64,000 bases of DNA from Branchipolynoe longqiensis (GCA_030323885.1 CM059191.1:101356292-101420291); one strand, 5' to 3'. Counted from the stretch's first letter, positions 39,913 to 51,745 are shown. Program-made: numbers and translations. The notes: generated from the letters alone by a model not told the origin.

Positions 39913-40227
39913 ATTTGGATATATTCTATTCATATGAACTACATAGCAGAGCTTGCCCCATAGTAGAGACACACAATACACAATGTGTGATTCGAGTCCA
40001 GCACCAGCAGAAGTATTTGTAGAATGATCCTGATGCTTTGTTTTATTCAGTTTATATACATGCAACAGTGAATGTTATCAATATTCTTATCGGTTACTTT
40101 CAGGGCTCACCCCCCCACCCAGCTTTGACCATCACCTGACTATCATAAGTTTAGATAACATGTAAAACTCCAACAACCAACCAAGAGAACATGTGGTTAC
40201 TGTGTGTCTGGGTGAGATAAGGGGTGT

Positions 40228-40356
40228 AATGTAACGACCCAAACTCTATGATGTCTGGTACACAAGTGCCGTTTATTCTTAGCTACCCCAGCCACGCCGC
40301 TCGCCGTTCCACCCGGTGACCTCGCGTCACCCATACATATATATACATATACAACA
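40228..40356 (-). repeat. Short LTR of the gypsy remnant
   Basis: On the minus strand it starts TGTTGTATATG directly after the purine-rich AAAAGGGAGA (a polypurine primer for plus-strand DNA). It contains AATAAA and ends TCGTTACA. At 129 bp it is short for an LTR. No 5' partner was found. Confidence 0.5.
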
Positions 40357-40667
40357 TCTCCCTTTTCAATAATCATAAACAAAAAACAACAACAAAAAAA
40401 CAACAAAAACAAAAAAACAAAAACGATTTAGTTCTACATCAACATTTCTACCTCTAAACTTAACAGACTCATAACTGTTTAAGCAACACCTTTCACCGTT
40501 ACCTTAATATAATTGTACACATACTACAGTTTGGTCATTCCAAGCGTCACCTGACTGTTCTCTATAATCTACATTATGACTTTGATAACTGATCACTATC
40601 TCTTTCTTGTCTCTATCAATTCTTTATTTACTTAACATTTCTTAGCTTTGTATTCTCTTTACTCTAC

Positions 40668-42575
40668 CTATAGGTCAAGCCTGACTGTGGGTTTTAGTTT
40701 ACGCCCGAATCTGGATGTTTTGACCGCAGTCTCCGGGGTCACTTGTTTCGTTGGTGTTGGAATTATGTGAGCCGTCGGTGCTATAAATACCTGCGATCTG
40801 TTTCGGTGCAGTGTGTTGTTTGCATTGTTGACTATCTGATATTCTCGGCCGGTATGGCCGGTGTTGCCTACTACTATGCCTTTTTGCCAGGCCCCTTTGT
40901 GAGTTTGGTATTTCACTCTTTCCCCCACTGGGATCGCTTTGTGTGTTTGCCCAGCTGTTTTGTCGTGGTACTGTTTTTGTTTTTGTTGGATCAGTTTTAT
41001 TTGTGTTGTTTTGTCCTGTTCTATGCTTGGCAATAAGTGTTGTTTGACTATCGGTATTCGTGACCGGAGACGTCTGCTCATCAGCAATTGTGCTGGAGAC
41101 GCGTTTATTATGTCTAACGGCGTATTTCTGTAGTTAAGCATTGCTATATGTATATCTTTTTGGTCCGCTGTGCATTTCTTTATCATGTTTTTGACGGTTT
41201 GGACAAACCTTTCGACTTGTCCATTGCTCCGTGGGTATAACGGGCTGGAGTATGTCGGAGTGAATTGGTAGTGTTCTGCAAATTTGTTATATTCCTCACT
41301 CCGAAACTGCGGTCCGTTGTCTGAGACAACGTACCTGGGTATGCCGTGTCGTGCAAAGTTTCGCTTTAGCGACTCTATTACTGTGTGTGAAGTGGTCTCG
41401 CCAATTTGGTCTATTTCGGGATACTTGCTGTAGTAGTCTACCGTTCAGACATACGCTTTGTTGTGGATTTCGAACAAATCTACTCCTATCTTGTGGTAGG
41501 GAATGCTTTCAACATTATGATTGATCAAGGGCTCTTTGTGCAATTTGTTGCGGTTGTTTTGACATGTGTTACATCTGTTTATTCTGTTCTCTATGTGTTT
41601 ATTTATATTGGGCCAGAACACGGAATCTCTTGCTAATTGTTTAGTTTTCGTGATTCCAGCATGTGGTTCGTGTAAAATGTCTAACATGGTGTGCCTTGCT
41701 TCCTGCGGTATCAGAACCCGGTTTCCCTTCATCACTAGATTATCTTCGATAGTAAGCTCATCTTTATATGACTGATATTGTCTCAGTTGGGGTGATAGGC
41801 TCTCAAATGGTGTATCCCAACCATTCTTGATCTGAAACTTTAGCTCCGTCATTGCTTTGTCAGTTGTGTACTCTTGCATGATTCTTTCTAATATGCCCGA
41901 ACGCGCGTCTATTGCTGCCACATTTAAGGTGTCATCGAACAGATTTACTGGATGCAGGCTGCAGCTGTGTGCCCTGGACAGTGCGTCTGCATTTGTTTTG
42001 ATTAGCCCCAGTCCTCTGAATACATCATCATACTGGCTTACCAATTCTTCGGCTTCTGGGCTGATGCACTGTTTTGTCGTATCACAGCTTTCTGATTTTT
42101 TTTTCTTAATGTCATCAACCCTGGCTAGCATGGCTAGGTCGACACAGGCATGTTTGCCCAGTATAGGATGCCCTCCGTTGATGACCTGGAACGTGATCAT
42201 CTGGTCTTTGATCTTGATTCGTGCAGCACCTTCTGGAATAATGCGATGCCCTGAGAATGATATCAATGTACACTTGGTTACTTCCAGATTATCACACTTG
42301 ATGTTGTCATGGATGTGCTGTGGGAGTACATTGGCCTCCGACCCCGTGTCCAGTTTGAATCGCACCGGAACGTTGTTTACCTTGATCGTGGTGAACCACA
42401 GCTCCAACTTTTTCTTGTCATCGGTGTCTAACTCGCCCACGAACAGATCGGCCATCAGCGCATCGATCTGCGATTCCTCCTTGTCGGCATCTTCCGCTAG
42501 CTGACGCGATTCCTCCATCTGTACATCATGGACTGGGGCTGGACGGCTTCGACATACTTTAGTGAAGTGTCCCAC
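40668..42575 (-). pseudogene. Ty3/gypsy polyprotein remnant: protease and integrase, RT deleted
   Basis: The minus strand reads, in one frame, the end of a zinc knuckle (CRKVGHFTKVC), an aspartic protease (DTGSEANVLP, then ILGKHACVDL), and YDDVFRGLG directly followed by NADALSRA. The whole RT and most of RNase H are therefore missing, with the frame kept. Integrase follows with its HHCC zinc-binding region (HEPHAGITKT, CNTCQNN) and core motifs VDYYSKY, VSDNGPQF and NGQVER, the D, D and E of the catalytic triad. A single TGA (41445-41447) interrupts the frame just before VDYY. No gag upstream of the knuckle survives. Confidence 0.75.
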
Positions 42576-42609
42576 CTTCCGGCATGTAATGCCGGAAGGT
42601 GGGACACTT
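42565..42609. repeat. 21-bp perfect inverted repeat at the zinc-knuckle codons
   Basis: The arms (42565-42585 and 42589-42609) are perfect complements around GTA. They contain the CCACCTTCCGG/CCGGAAGGTGG sequence that encodes part of the zinc knuckle, and the coding similarity ends at this point. Confidence 0.75.
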
Positions 42610-42882
42610 GGGGGAAGGATTGCGCTTAAAGGGGCATTGTTTCCCTCCCCCTGTGTGAGCCTTATAAAGGGAGTACTGTTTCATATTTAACATCTCGATA
42701 TTCAATATACACTTAATCGGAGAATTTTACACATGGGACCGATTTTAAGTGGTCCATTTAGGGATGTGGTCGGTTTAGAGAGGTAGAATATCCTTAAAAT
42801 GGTATTGTTGGGACCCAAATAAAGCGATCGATATAGGGGAGTGGTCGATCTCTTATGGGGTCAGTATAGAGAGGTTTTACTG

Positions 42883-43085
42883 TATAATACATATGCATTT
42901 ATGCATAAATATCTATATATACATATATACATATTACATATGCATTTATGCATAAATATGTATATATACATACATTATCACATATGCCCATATATGCATG
43001 TATGCACATGTATGTACATATATAAAATACATATACATACATATATATACATTCATATACATACATATATATATGCATACTATAA
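42883..43085. repeat. ATA/CATA microsatellite
   Basis: Imperfect ATATACATA repeats interleaved with TGCATTTATGCATAAATA units. Confidence 0.75.
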
Positions 43086-43905
43086 CATAGCAGTGAATAT
43101 ATGGAGACTGCTTCCTAACAGGTAGTTTGCCTTTTATAGTGGTTACAGCATTTGTTTGGACCGTCCTACTCGTCCCATCTCTTCGTTAGGACTACCCAGC
43201 AACTATATAAGGAGCATAGTCACACACTCTCAGGACACTTGCTATCCGGACCGCACTCTGTCCACACCTCTCTGTATCACCTCTCCACAGGCCTTGCTCC
43301 TCCTTGATATGTCTGAAAGGAGTTCACTTTCTACTCTTACTCTGTCTGTGTCTATGGCTCGCTGGTCGGTCAACATAGAGCAAATAGACATGGTCCTTTG
43401 ACTCAACTCTCCACATTTCTCTTTCCTAGACTCTGCCCTTTCGATTTCTCCAAGGCATACTTCTTCCCCTGTCCAGGGTAGTTGTGTTCTTGGGTGGGGC
43501 CCTTCACCTTTACGATTTCTCTGTCTTCTTCTCATTGCTGGAACCACCGCTGCTCCCATCTTTACCCACCTTCCTCGAACCCCTTGCTGCTGACCGGATA
43601 CAAGTGCTCAACTACATCTACAGCTCAACTACCGCCGGACTGAAGAGAGTGGCTGCCGCCCCAATTCCTCGCCGTTACAACACTGTAAAGATGTCCCCAG
43701 CTTCTACAACACTCCCTACTGAAGTTAAGTCTTCAACCAAAGATTGGGCCGATTTATCGGAGCCTCTCTATTAATGTTGCAGTTCTGCAACCAGTAACCG
43801 TCGTAAGGTTACAAACAACCCCAGAATCAAATCACTCTCGGGACTCTACTCCCAGACATCAAGGCATCAATATCTCCAAGTCAGTTAGGCCTGAAACCTG
43901 ATCTG
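43086..43905 (+). other. Unassigned region with a TATA-like box and a short open frame
   Basis: CTATATAAGG at about 43203 precedes pyrimidine-rich sequence with two short plus-strand frames (43156-43401 and up to 43774). The last reads TTLPTEVKSSTKDWADLSEP before the stop. It could be the 5' part of an LTR or YR element; I do not recognise the protein. Confidence 0.3.
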
Positions 43906-44754
43906 CACCCATATGCATGGAGCGGTGTTAGCGAGGCAAACCGCGGTTAGGGCGGGATTTCTGGTTTAGCACCGAAAAGTCGCTATGCATGGAGCAGGGT
44001 TAGACAAACACCACGTGTTTAAACTCAGACATTCTAACCCCAGCCCATAGCAGGTTTACAGTGGTGTTAGTGTTAGGTTAGTGTCAGGATGGAGCCCAAA
44101 TCTATTCAATGCTATCTTATTTAACAGAATTACATACTCAATAAGTGAAATTTCAGCAAATTAACCATAAATTCGAAGCAATATTAACGCTGCCGCCGCA
44201 TCGGCGGCGATATTAATATTGTCGAATCGACGAATGTAAACTAAACAAATCGCCACCGCCCGCCGCAGTGCTCGCCAGCAACAGGCTCAGCAATAGTGGT
44301 GAGCCTGTTCCCGGCGAGCACTGCTATTTGACAATATCGCCGCCGATTCGGCGGCCGGGAACCAGCAGCCTTGTTAGTTGTGAGCCTGTTGCCGGCGAGC
44401 ACCGCTATTTGTTTTGTGTACATTCGTCGATTCGACAATACTAATATCGCCGCCAATGTAGCGGCAGCATTAATATCGCCTTTATCAGTTCGAATTTGCG
44501 GTTAATTTGATCAAATATCACTGTTAGAGTATGTAATTCTGTTAAATATTGTCAAATAGCGGTGCTCGCCGGCTAGATGCTCAGAGGGATTTCCCTAATC
44601 TATAAATACATTCACATTTAGCTAACACTCACCGTTTAGGTCACCATGCATACGGCGTGGCCTACTTTGCGACGCCCCGGATAAATGGTGATAGCTACCC
44701 TGTGTTATATGGTTAACACCACACGCCGCTAACACTGCTCCATGGGTATGGCCC
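43906..44754. mobile_element. Snap-back TIR element with CTG target duplication
   Basis: The ends CACCCATATGCATGGAGCGG and (inward from the right) GGGCCATACCCATGGAGCAG are flanked by CTG on both sides (43903-43905, 44755-44757). GTTAGC/GCTAAC words repeat in both arms. Inner inverted copies of GTCGAATCGACGAATGTA, CGGCGGCGATATTAAT and CCGGCGAGCACTGCTATTTG make most of the 849 bp self-complementary. No coding function is credible. Confidence 0.6.
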
Positions 44755-44757
44755 CTG

Positions 44758-45340
44758 GCTAGTTACAGCTTATGGGATGGATTCAACTTGCTGAGCTTCT
44801 ACAGTATTGACCAATGGCAGTGAGTAGGATTGGTGACTGTGGTGTCTGCCTTTTCCCACATCACTGCTGCTTAGCCTGACATGTACATCCACCATCAACT
44901 GAGAATCTATACCTGTATGGTTGGTGACAGCTCACAGACAATGGATCATCTTTATTATATATCAACTTCTCAGATCAACTGAGACATAGAATAAGCACGA
45001 AGAGGACTGAGTGTATCTATCATCCAAATGGACTACACAGACAGTTGTGAGTGTAATATCATACCGTTGAGAATGTATATGTAACTGTACACTTTGTAAT
45101 TTAGAATATATGTTATGAGTACATATTTGTATATCGTTACTTGTCTTCTTTACTAAGAATAGGAGATGTTCCAAATTCTCTTTTCTCCTCACTATATTAG
45201 CTAGTCTATAAGATTAGGCATTAGTTATTATACATGACAATACATATATATACATATATATATACATACATATATATATGTATACATATACATGGGGAGA
45301 TGTATACACATGAATACATAATATAAATATATATGTAGCA
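44758..45340. other. Unassigned spacer ending in a TATA microsatellite
   Basis: No gene is recognised; TATATACATA repeats lie at about 45240-45340. Confidence 0.35.
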
Positions 45341-45758
45341 ATACATACTGTATTTAGAGGTTACTGCATCACATATTGCAGAGTGGTCCTCCTTTTGTCA
45401 CTGGTTCAAGTTAACCCATGTGTAGTCTGTCACTGTCAGACTTATTGCAAGGGGCCTAAGCTCTGATACTTTCACAATCAGATTTTAACCAAAAACCCCA
45501 AAGAATGCTTTCACACCTCAGGTTGCCAATGTAGCTCTGGGCTGCACCTCCACTGGCAGCTGAGCTCACTGAGTGTGAATGTGTCACAGCTCGGGTTCTT
45601 GGACTAGGTGTGAGAGTCGATTGGATTTGGTTTGTAAAGGTCTGTGCCACAGCACTCAACGTATTACTTGCAAATGGATTACTATTGTGCAGTATCTGAC
45701 ACAGTCATCCATACATTTGGGAACACTGGTAAGTTATTCTTCACCTGAGATTGCAATG
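45341..45758 (+). repeat. Dispersed repeat R4
   Basis: From CATACTGTATTTAGAGG through GGGCCTAAGCTCTGA to GGTAAGTTATTCTTCACCTG. A second copy in the same orientation is at 51280-51745, and both are flanked by CATA/TATA microsatellites. Confidence 0.7.
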
Positions 45759-45914
45759 ATATGTATATATGTATACAAATATATGCATACATGTAAATAT
45801 ATATGTATATGTATACATATATATATATGTATATTTATGCAGTCCAAATATTGTGAATAGAAATGAAAAGTAAATGTATATTTACATGTATCCACATTTG
45901 TCAAGGCAGGGATT

Positions 45915-46275
45915 GGCCGGGAGTCATGGTTGGGAGGGGGGGGGAGAGGTGTCAGAAGTCACGGCGGCGTTTAGCCGGGAGTCACTGCACTGGTAGGCGA
46001 GTCACGGTGGGGTTGGCCGGGAGTCACGGTGATGGTTAGCCAGCAGTGACGGTGAGGGTTGGCCGGGAGTCATGGCGGGGGTTAGCCGGGAGTCACGGCG
46101 GGGGTTGGCCGGGAGTCACGGCGGGGGTTAGCCGGGAGTCACGGCGGGAGTTAGCCGGGAGTCACGGCGGGGGTTAGCCGGGAGTCACGGCGGGGGTTAG
46201 CCGGGAGTCACGGCGGGGGTTAGCCGGGAGTCACGGCGGGGGTTAGCCGGGAGTCAAGGCGGGGATAGGCCAGGA
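45915..46275. repeat. 23-bp minisatellite
   Basis: About 14-15 units of CGGGGGTTAGCCGGGAGTCA plus CGG. The central units (46085-46255) are nearly identical; the edges are diverged. Confidence 0.85.
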
Positions 46276-46345
46276 GTATTAGCCATAAAAAAACAGAATA
46301 ATAATCTAATATGTACATCTAATATATAAATGTACATCTAATATA

Positions 46346-46378
<33 letters not shown>

Positions 46379-46914
46379 TTATATATATATATATAATATG
46401 AATTATGAGATGCAAGTGTGTATGTTAATATGTAGTAGCTATTTGACTAACCATAACCATTTCCATTTATAATTGTGCCAAGAACCAATGGGTTGTTGGC
46501 AAGCAGGCTTTGCATGTACATAATTGCGGGTTTGGGACTGAACAAGTGGATACTGTCCAAATGTACAGCTCAGTGTGTATGTGGGTCATGGTCACTGATC
46601 CATGACTACAGCCAGACATGATCATGATGATCTATATGTATGAAGAACGGGGTCCAGTCTCTGTGCAACAGGAGTGTGTGGGTGTATTATGGGAGTGAGT
46701 ATGGAAAGATGTTTTTTGTCGATGACACCGAACATATTACCATCTTATATTTAAGGTTTAACCTACATGAATAATAATTATATACAATTCATCTCACAAT
46801 GTGCGGCATTGATAAGAATAATTATAATAATATCAACAATAATAACAATAATATCATAATAATATGATTTTTCAAATGACTAGAAAATTGAAGAAAGATA
46901 CAAAACACCTCTGA
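46276..46914. other. TA microsatellite and unassigned sequence
   Basis: ATATATAT-type repeats at 46325-46400, then AT-rich DNA with AATAAT trinucleotides (46810-46870). No gene is seen. Confidence 0.4.
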
Positions 46915-47160
46915 TAATAATTATATGAAACCATATTCGAATAAATATCTTTAACTATATTCATCAAAGACATTAAATCTCATGTTGTTCACAAAGAGGC
47001 CAACAGTTGGTGATAGAAATATACCCCACCGGTAGCGTAATCCCCCTCCACACCCACACCCACGCCCACCTCCAGTGCATAGCATTGGGTAGACTACTAA
47101 AACAACAACCCATCTGCCTGTGTGTATGTTAGAGTTATGGTTTATATGATGCCACACATC
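46915..47160 (-). repeat. Dispersed repeat R3, second copy
   Basis: Inverted relative to 34465-34790; the shared part includes the CCACACCCACACCCAC stretch. Confidence 0.6.
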
Positions 47161-47457
47161 ATGATTTGTTCATATTCCTGGTTATTTCTCATTAACTATG
47201 TATATGGTTTTGATTCTAAGATAAGTGATTATTAGAACAGATTACGGTGGTTCCCCAGTAAAAATTACTAATTCTATGATTCTCCAAGCACAACAATGTT
47301 ATAGGCAAAATAAGGTTGTCCGTTTTATTTTAATGTAATTTCAATTGAATATTATGAACATACTATTCATGGGAGATTTTTCTTCATATATACTGCAAAG
47401 GGCTAGTGAAGCCCATTCTAATGATATATTTTTTGTTAGGTTCCTTGTTCAATATAA

Positions 47458-48136
47458 TACCCCTGTCACACTACGATGTAACGAGCGAACATGAGCCTAA
47501 CATGGTGATTTTTCGTCATTACGTTGATGTATGTTGGATTACGTTATGATGACGTCATAATGACATTAGACTGATGTCAAGCTACGTCACATTACGTTGT
47601 GTTATGTCGAGTTACGTCAAGGTTTTGGACACGTTAAAAAATTTTGATGTAGCTCGAACGTAAGGGTTTACGTTCGCCGTACGTTCTGTTCACGTTCAGC
47701 AAAAGTCAATGACGTTAAACGGATGTTAGACAAACGATGCTCACTACGTTCAACTACGTTCCACTACATTGACCCACATTAAACCGGGTGGAAATGCCCA
47801 CGTGGCGTAATGGGAACGTCAGGAGAACATCAGGAGAATGTCAGGAGAATGTCAGGAGAACATACATTCAACCTACGTTCAACGTCTCATGACGTATGTA
47901 ACGTCACGTAGCATTCTTCTGGCGATGGAATAACGTTCATAACGTTCCGTGAGCGTAATGACGTTGTCCTCTCTCGTTAAATGACGGTATCACTACGCTT
48001 TACTGACGTTACGCTCTCGTCCACTACGCTGCATCCACGTTCAACTTGTGCCCAAATTTGCATACTACGCCAAGAAGTTCAACGTTCTTCACGTTCTCCC
48101 TATGTTGACGTCGTTATGTCGTAGTGTGACAGGGCA
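47458..48136. mobile_element. Non-autonomous Harbinger-type element, H1 second copy
   Basis: The left end TACCCCTGTCACACTACGAT follows TAA. The right end read inward is GCCCTGTCACACTACGACAT. The interior is homologous to H1 (2872-3592) in the opposite orientation, with the same ACGT-type motifs. The right target duplication is degraded. Confidence 0.7.
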
Positions 48137-49062
48137 AACAAGTCATAGACTGGAGCAGGTCAGCTCTGTTTGTTTCTATATGAAAACTGTCTTGGTTTTG
48201 CAATACGCCTTGATTACCTGAGACGAATTGAAATTCAAGGGGTGGCCTCTACCTGGTCAAGGTGGTGGATTGTCGTTCTCTTTTTTGTGTGCAAACAGTG
48301 TACTTTGAGTGGGATTCGAATCCATACTTGTTGTCATATCGAGGGATTAATGTCCTAACCATTAGGCTATCTGGTCTCCCTGATGCAATCAACCTATACA
48401 TGACAGCCTGTGCATGTGGCATTTCACCTGATAAGGTCAGTGCACCTTACTGTGCTTGTCCTCCGGGAATTGTAAGTTGTTTTACATACAATAACACATA
48501 TCTAGGTAGGGGAGTTACAGTAGGCCTACTTCTGTACACAGGGATGGTTCAATACTATGCAGCATACATCGTATGAGTATAATCCTCTCAGCAACACATA
48601 GCTCAAATCAGGACGGGCACGCACTTGTAAGCATTGAGAGCGGAATGATGTACATAGTAGGCTAAGGTATCATTACTCAGACTAGACAAAAAAAACTGGA
48701 AAATTACAAAAAAAACTAACATAGGCTATTACTAACAACCAACATTGCAGAAGGCTGACCCGAGCAGACACAGGTAAACACTCCTGGGCAAAGGAACAGA
48801 TCAAGACAGTGCCACAGCTGTCCAGCGTTGAAAGCAAGCACCCTGACAGGAGCTTATACGTTATGGGCAGACTAAATACCTCGTCAATAAAAAAATATAA
48901 AACAATAAATAAAAATTATAGTGCTGCCGTACGAGGACACCATGCCGCAGGCACGATTACCCTCATACTGTGGTACTTGGCCAACTGTGCGTGCGCATCC
49001 CTCCAGACATATTGGGTTCCAGCTCAAATAACCCATTCAAAGTGTGAGATTCAACTCATTAA
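48137..49062. other. Spacer with a tRNA-like SINE scrap
   Basis: On the minus strand at 48296-48385, GATAGCCTAATGGTTAGGAC and GGATTCGAATCC look like boxes A and B of a tRNA-derived repeat. The remainder is unassigned. Confidence 0.4.
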
Positions 49063-49262
49063 AGTTCGATAGCTCGATGGCGTTTGAATTTTTGCGTTAT
49101 TTTTTAGATTTAATATATCAAACTGATCTTTATAACCTACTAATCGTTAGTCCGGTGTAATTGTGATGAAAACATGTTAATTTTGGAGCAATTTGAGCTG
49201 AAAGAAGCCTAAATCATTTTTCCAAGCTTTCCAAAGGTCCTGTAAGTTCTATGATACAGATT
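49063..49262 (+). mobile_element. MITE M1, truncated copy
   Basis: Begins AAAGTTCGATAGCTCGATGG and runs through a diverged GCAAGC-type core; the right end is absent. Confidence 0.45.
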
Positions 49263-49295
49263 GCCATCTTGCGATGGTCATGTGATGTGAGTTGA

Positions 49296-50215
49296 CCTAG
49301 TCAGGTTGGAGAGCTTACCTCGATCGGGCTATGGTGGTTAAATACTTCATTGGAGCCCCGGATCTATTTCCAAGGTCGAATTTTATATAGGATTAGTTAG
49401 CAGGTTCAAAAATATGGTTGTGGAACACTGAGTTTTGGGAAGTTTACATATTGGAATACATCACTAGAAAGCCAAAAATTATATCTAATTTCCTGGATAT
49501 TCATCGGACATTTAGTTGGGACCAGATTGAGTAAATTAACAATGAATATTAGGAAATAATTCAGTAGTTACAATACATGGCTACATGACAGAACTGCCCA
49601 TGTTATAACTGTGTTGGTATAGCCATAAATCCCAAACAATAGAGGAACCTCCAGCCAACAATAGGGGTATATGCTGGTCTGTGGCCCACTCATATACTTC
49701 CACCTTCCACTGGGGGAGGTCCTGTGGGGACTGTTGTGCATCATGTAGATATATTTGTTGCATACCAATATATATATGCATAATAAATAATTCACTGTGA
49801 TTATGCATCTGATGCATAATCACCACAAATATGCTGGTACAACATTAAGAAAAACCTACCTTAAATATTATTGTATTTGATTTATTTTATTGTTGTGACA
49901 GCATATATACATATATACACATATACATATACACATATATATATATATATTAATAAACACTTTATCGATTTAAAACGATATCTATAGCCGCTCAGCTTCC
50001 CAGTTCCGAGCCTCCCTCCACCACATCCCACATATTTGAATAGAAGTAAAAAGTAATAAACAAAAGTAAAATAAATCAAATAAAAATGCCAACCACTCAG
50101 CAAATATATGTTTATATATGGATACAATACAACCCCGTTAAACCAAGCTCGGTTAAGCCAAACGATCAGTTAATCCAAACTTTTTTGGGCGGCCCGCAAA
50201 ATACTACCATTTATC
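49296..50215 (+). repeat. Repeat R1 with downstream pogo-like part (empty site for element B)
   Basis: R1 (49296-49900) is joined to the sequence found at 26540-26840. The uninterrupted GATTATGCATC palindrome at 49799-49821 is the pre-insertion form of the site used by element B; the shared ATT is at 49818-49820 (minus strand). Subterminal GTTAAACC words near 50130-50190 suggest an old pogo-like end. Confidence 0.7.
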
Positions 50216-50825
50216 AGGTCAAGTCGGGTCGGATCAAGTCGGTTCGGGTCAAGTCGGGCAGGTCAAGTCAGGTCGGGTGAAGTCGGTGAGGGTGAAGTCG
50301 GCTTGGATCAGGTGAAGTCGGGTCGGGTGAAGTCAGGTCAGGTGAAGCCAGGTCGGTTAAAGTCGGGTCGGGTGAAGTCAGGTCGGGTGAACTCGGGTCG
50401 GTTCAACTTGTGTCGGTTCAAGACGGGTCGGTTCAAGTAGGGTCGGGTCAAGTAGGGTCGGGTCAAGCAACATCGGGTCAGCTAAAGCCGGATCGGGTAA
50501 AGTCGGGTCAGGTAAATTCGGGACGGGTAAAGTTGTGTCGGCTAAAGTCGGGTCGGCTAAAGTCGGGTCTGGTAAAGTCGGGTCTGGTAAAGTCGGGTCC
50601 GGTAAAGTCGGGTCCGGTAAAGTCGGGTCCGGTAAAGTCGTGTCCGGTAAAGGCGGGTCCGGTAAAGTCGGGTCCGGTAAAGTTGGGTCCGGTAAAGTCA
50701 TGTCCGGTAAAGTCAGGTCGGGCAAAGGAGAGTCGGGCAAAGGAGAGTCAGGTAAAGTAGAGTCGGGTAAAGTAGAGTCGGGTAAAGTCAGGTCGGGTAA
50801 AGTCAGGTTGGGTAACGTAAAGTTG
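50215..50825. repeat. 15-bp minisatellite
   Basis: GGTAAAGTCGGGTCC units, most regular at 50565-50700, with less regular GTCGGGTCGGGTCAA forms before them. Since 15 is divisible by 3, pentapeptide repeats are open on both strands (SGKVG one way, PDPTL the other); I do not treat these as genes. Confidence 0.8.
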
Positions 50826-50841
50826 TATTGCCATTTTTATC

Positions 50842-51209
50842 ATTATATATTTGTTATTATTATCATCGTTATTATCATTATTATCATTGTTATTATCATT
50901 ATTCTTGTCATTATTATTACCATATTATTTTAATCATTATTGGCATTATTTTTAGATTTACATATACATGTATGTATACATATAATATATATAATATAGA
51001 TATAAATATACATATACACATACATATGTGCATACATATAAATATACATATACCTATGTGTATATACATATATACACATAGGTATATGTATATTTACATA
51101 TATACATATTACATATGCACCTATGTGTATATATGTCTATATATACATGCATTCACATCTACATATATGTATACATATATACATATGGAGACCTATATAT
51201 GTGACTACA

Positions 51210-51279
<70 letters not shown>

Positions 51280-51280
51280 A
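50842..51280. repeat. ATT trinucleotide tract (empty site for element A) and CATA microsatellite
   Basis: 50852-50975 is collinear with the joined flanks of element A, with ATT at 50877-50879 as the join. CATATA repeats follow to 51280. Confidence 0.7.
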
Positions 51281-51745
51281 ATACATACTGTATTTAGAGA
51301 TGACTGCATCACATATTGTAGAGTGGTCCTCCATTTGTCACTGCTAAGTTAACCCATGTGTAGTCTGTTTCACTCTCAGACTTATTGCAAGGGGCCTAAG
51401 CTCTGACACTTTAACACTCAGATTTTAACCAAAAACTGCCAAGGAAAGCTTTCACACCTCAGGTTGCCAATGGTTCTCTGGGCTGCACCTCCACTGACAG
51501 CTGAGCTCACTGAGTGTGAATGTGTCAGAGCTTATGCCCTTTGAATAGGTGTGAGAGTGGATTGGATTTGGTTTATAAGGGTGTGTGCCACCGTGCACTG
51601 CACACACATATTTCTGAAGGCACACACTACACAAGAGTCAACTTGTTACTTGCAAATGGATTACCGTTGTGAAGGATCTGGCACAGTCATCCTTACATTA
51701 AGGAACACTGGTAAGTTATTCTTCACCTGATATTGCAATATTATT
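51281..51745 (+). repeat. Dispersed repeat R4, second copy
   Basis: Collinear with 45341-45758, with a ~45-bp insertion near 51595-51640. Confidence 0.7.

Larger units (their letters stand above)
39604..42882. mobile_element. pogo/Tc1-mariner-like termini enclosing a gypsy remnant
   Basis: Left end TAGTAAAACCTCTCTAAATC and inward-read right end CAGTAAAACCTCTCTATACT have TA on both outer sides. Subterminal words such as GTGGTCGGTTTAGAGAGG (about 42768) recur near the right end. This style of terminus is known from pogo/Tigger-type elements. No transposase is seen; the interior is largely the gypsy remnant below. Confidence 0.5.

Noticed and set aside
43484..43774. Host protein-coding exon
   Set aside because: An ATG appears only near its end, there are no clear splice signals and no known domain; kept as unassigned.
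51137..51334. Tyr/Ile-rich short proteins in microsatellites (also at 20437, 42841 and 51911)
   Set aside because: Translations of CATA/TATA repeats.
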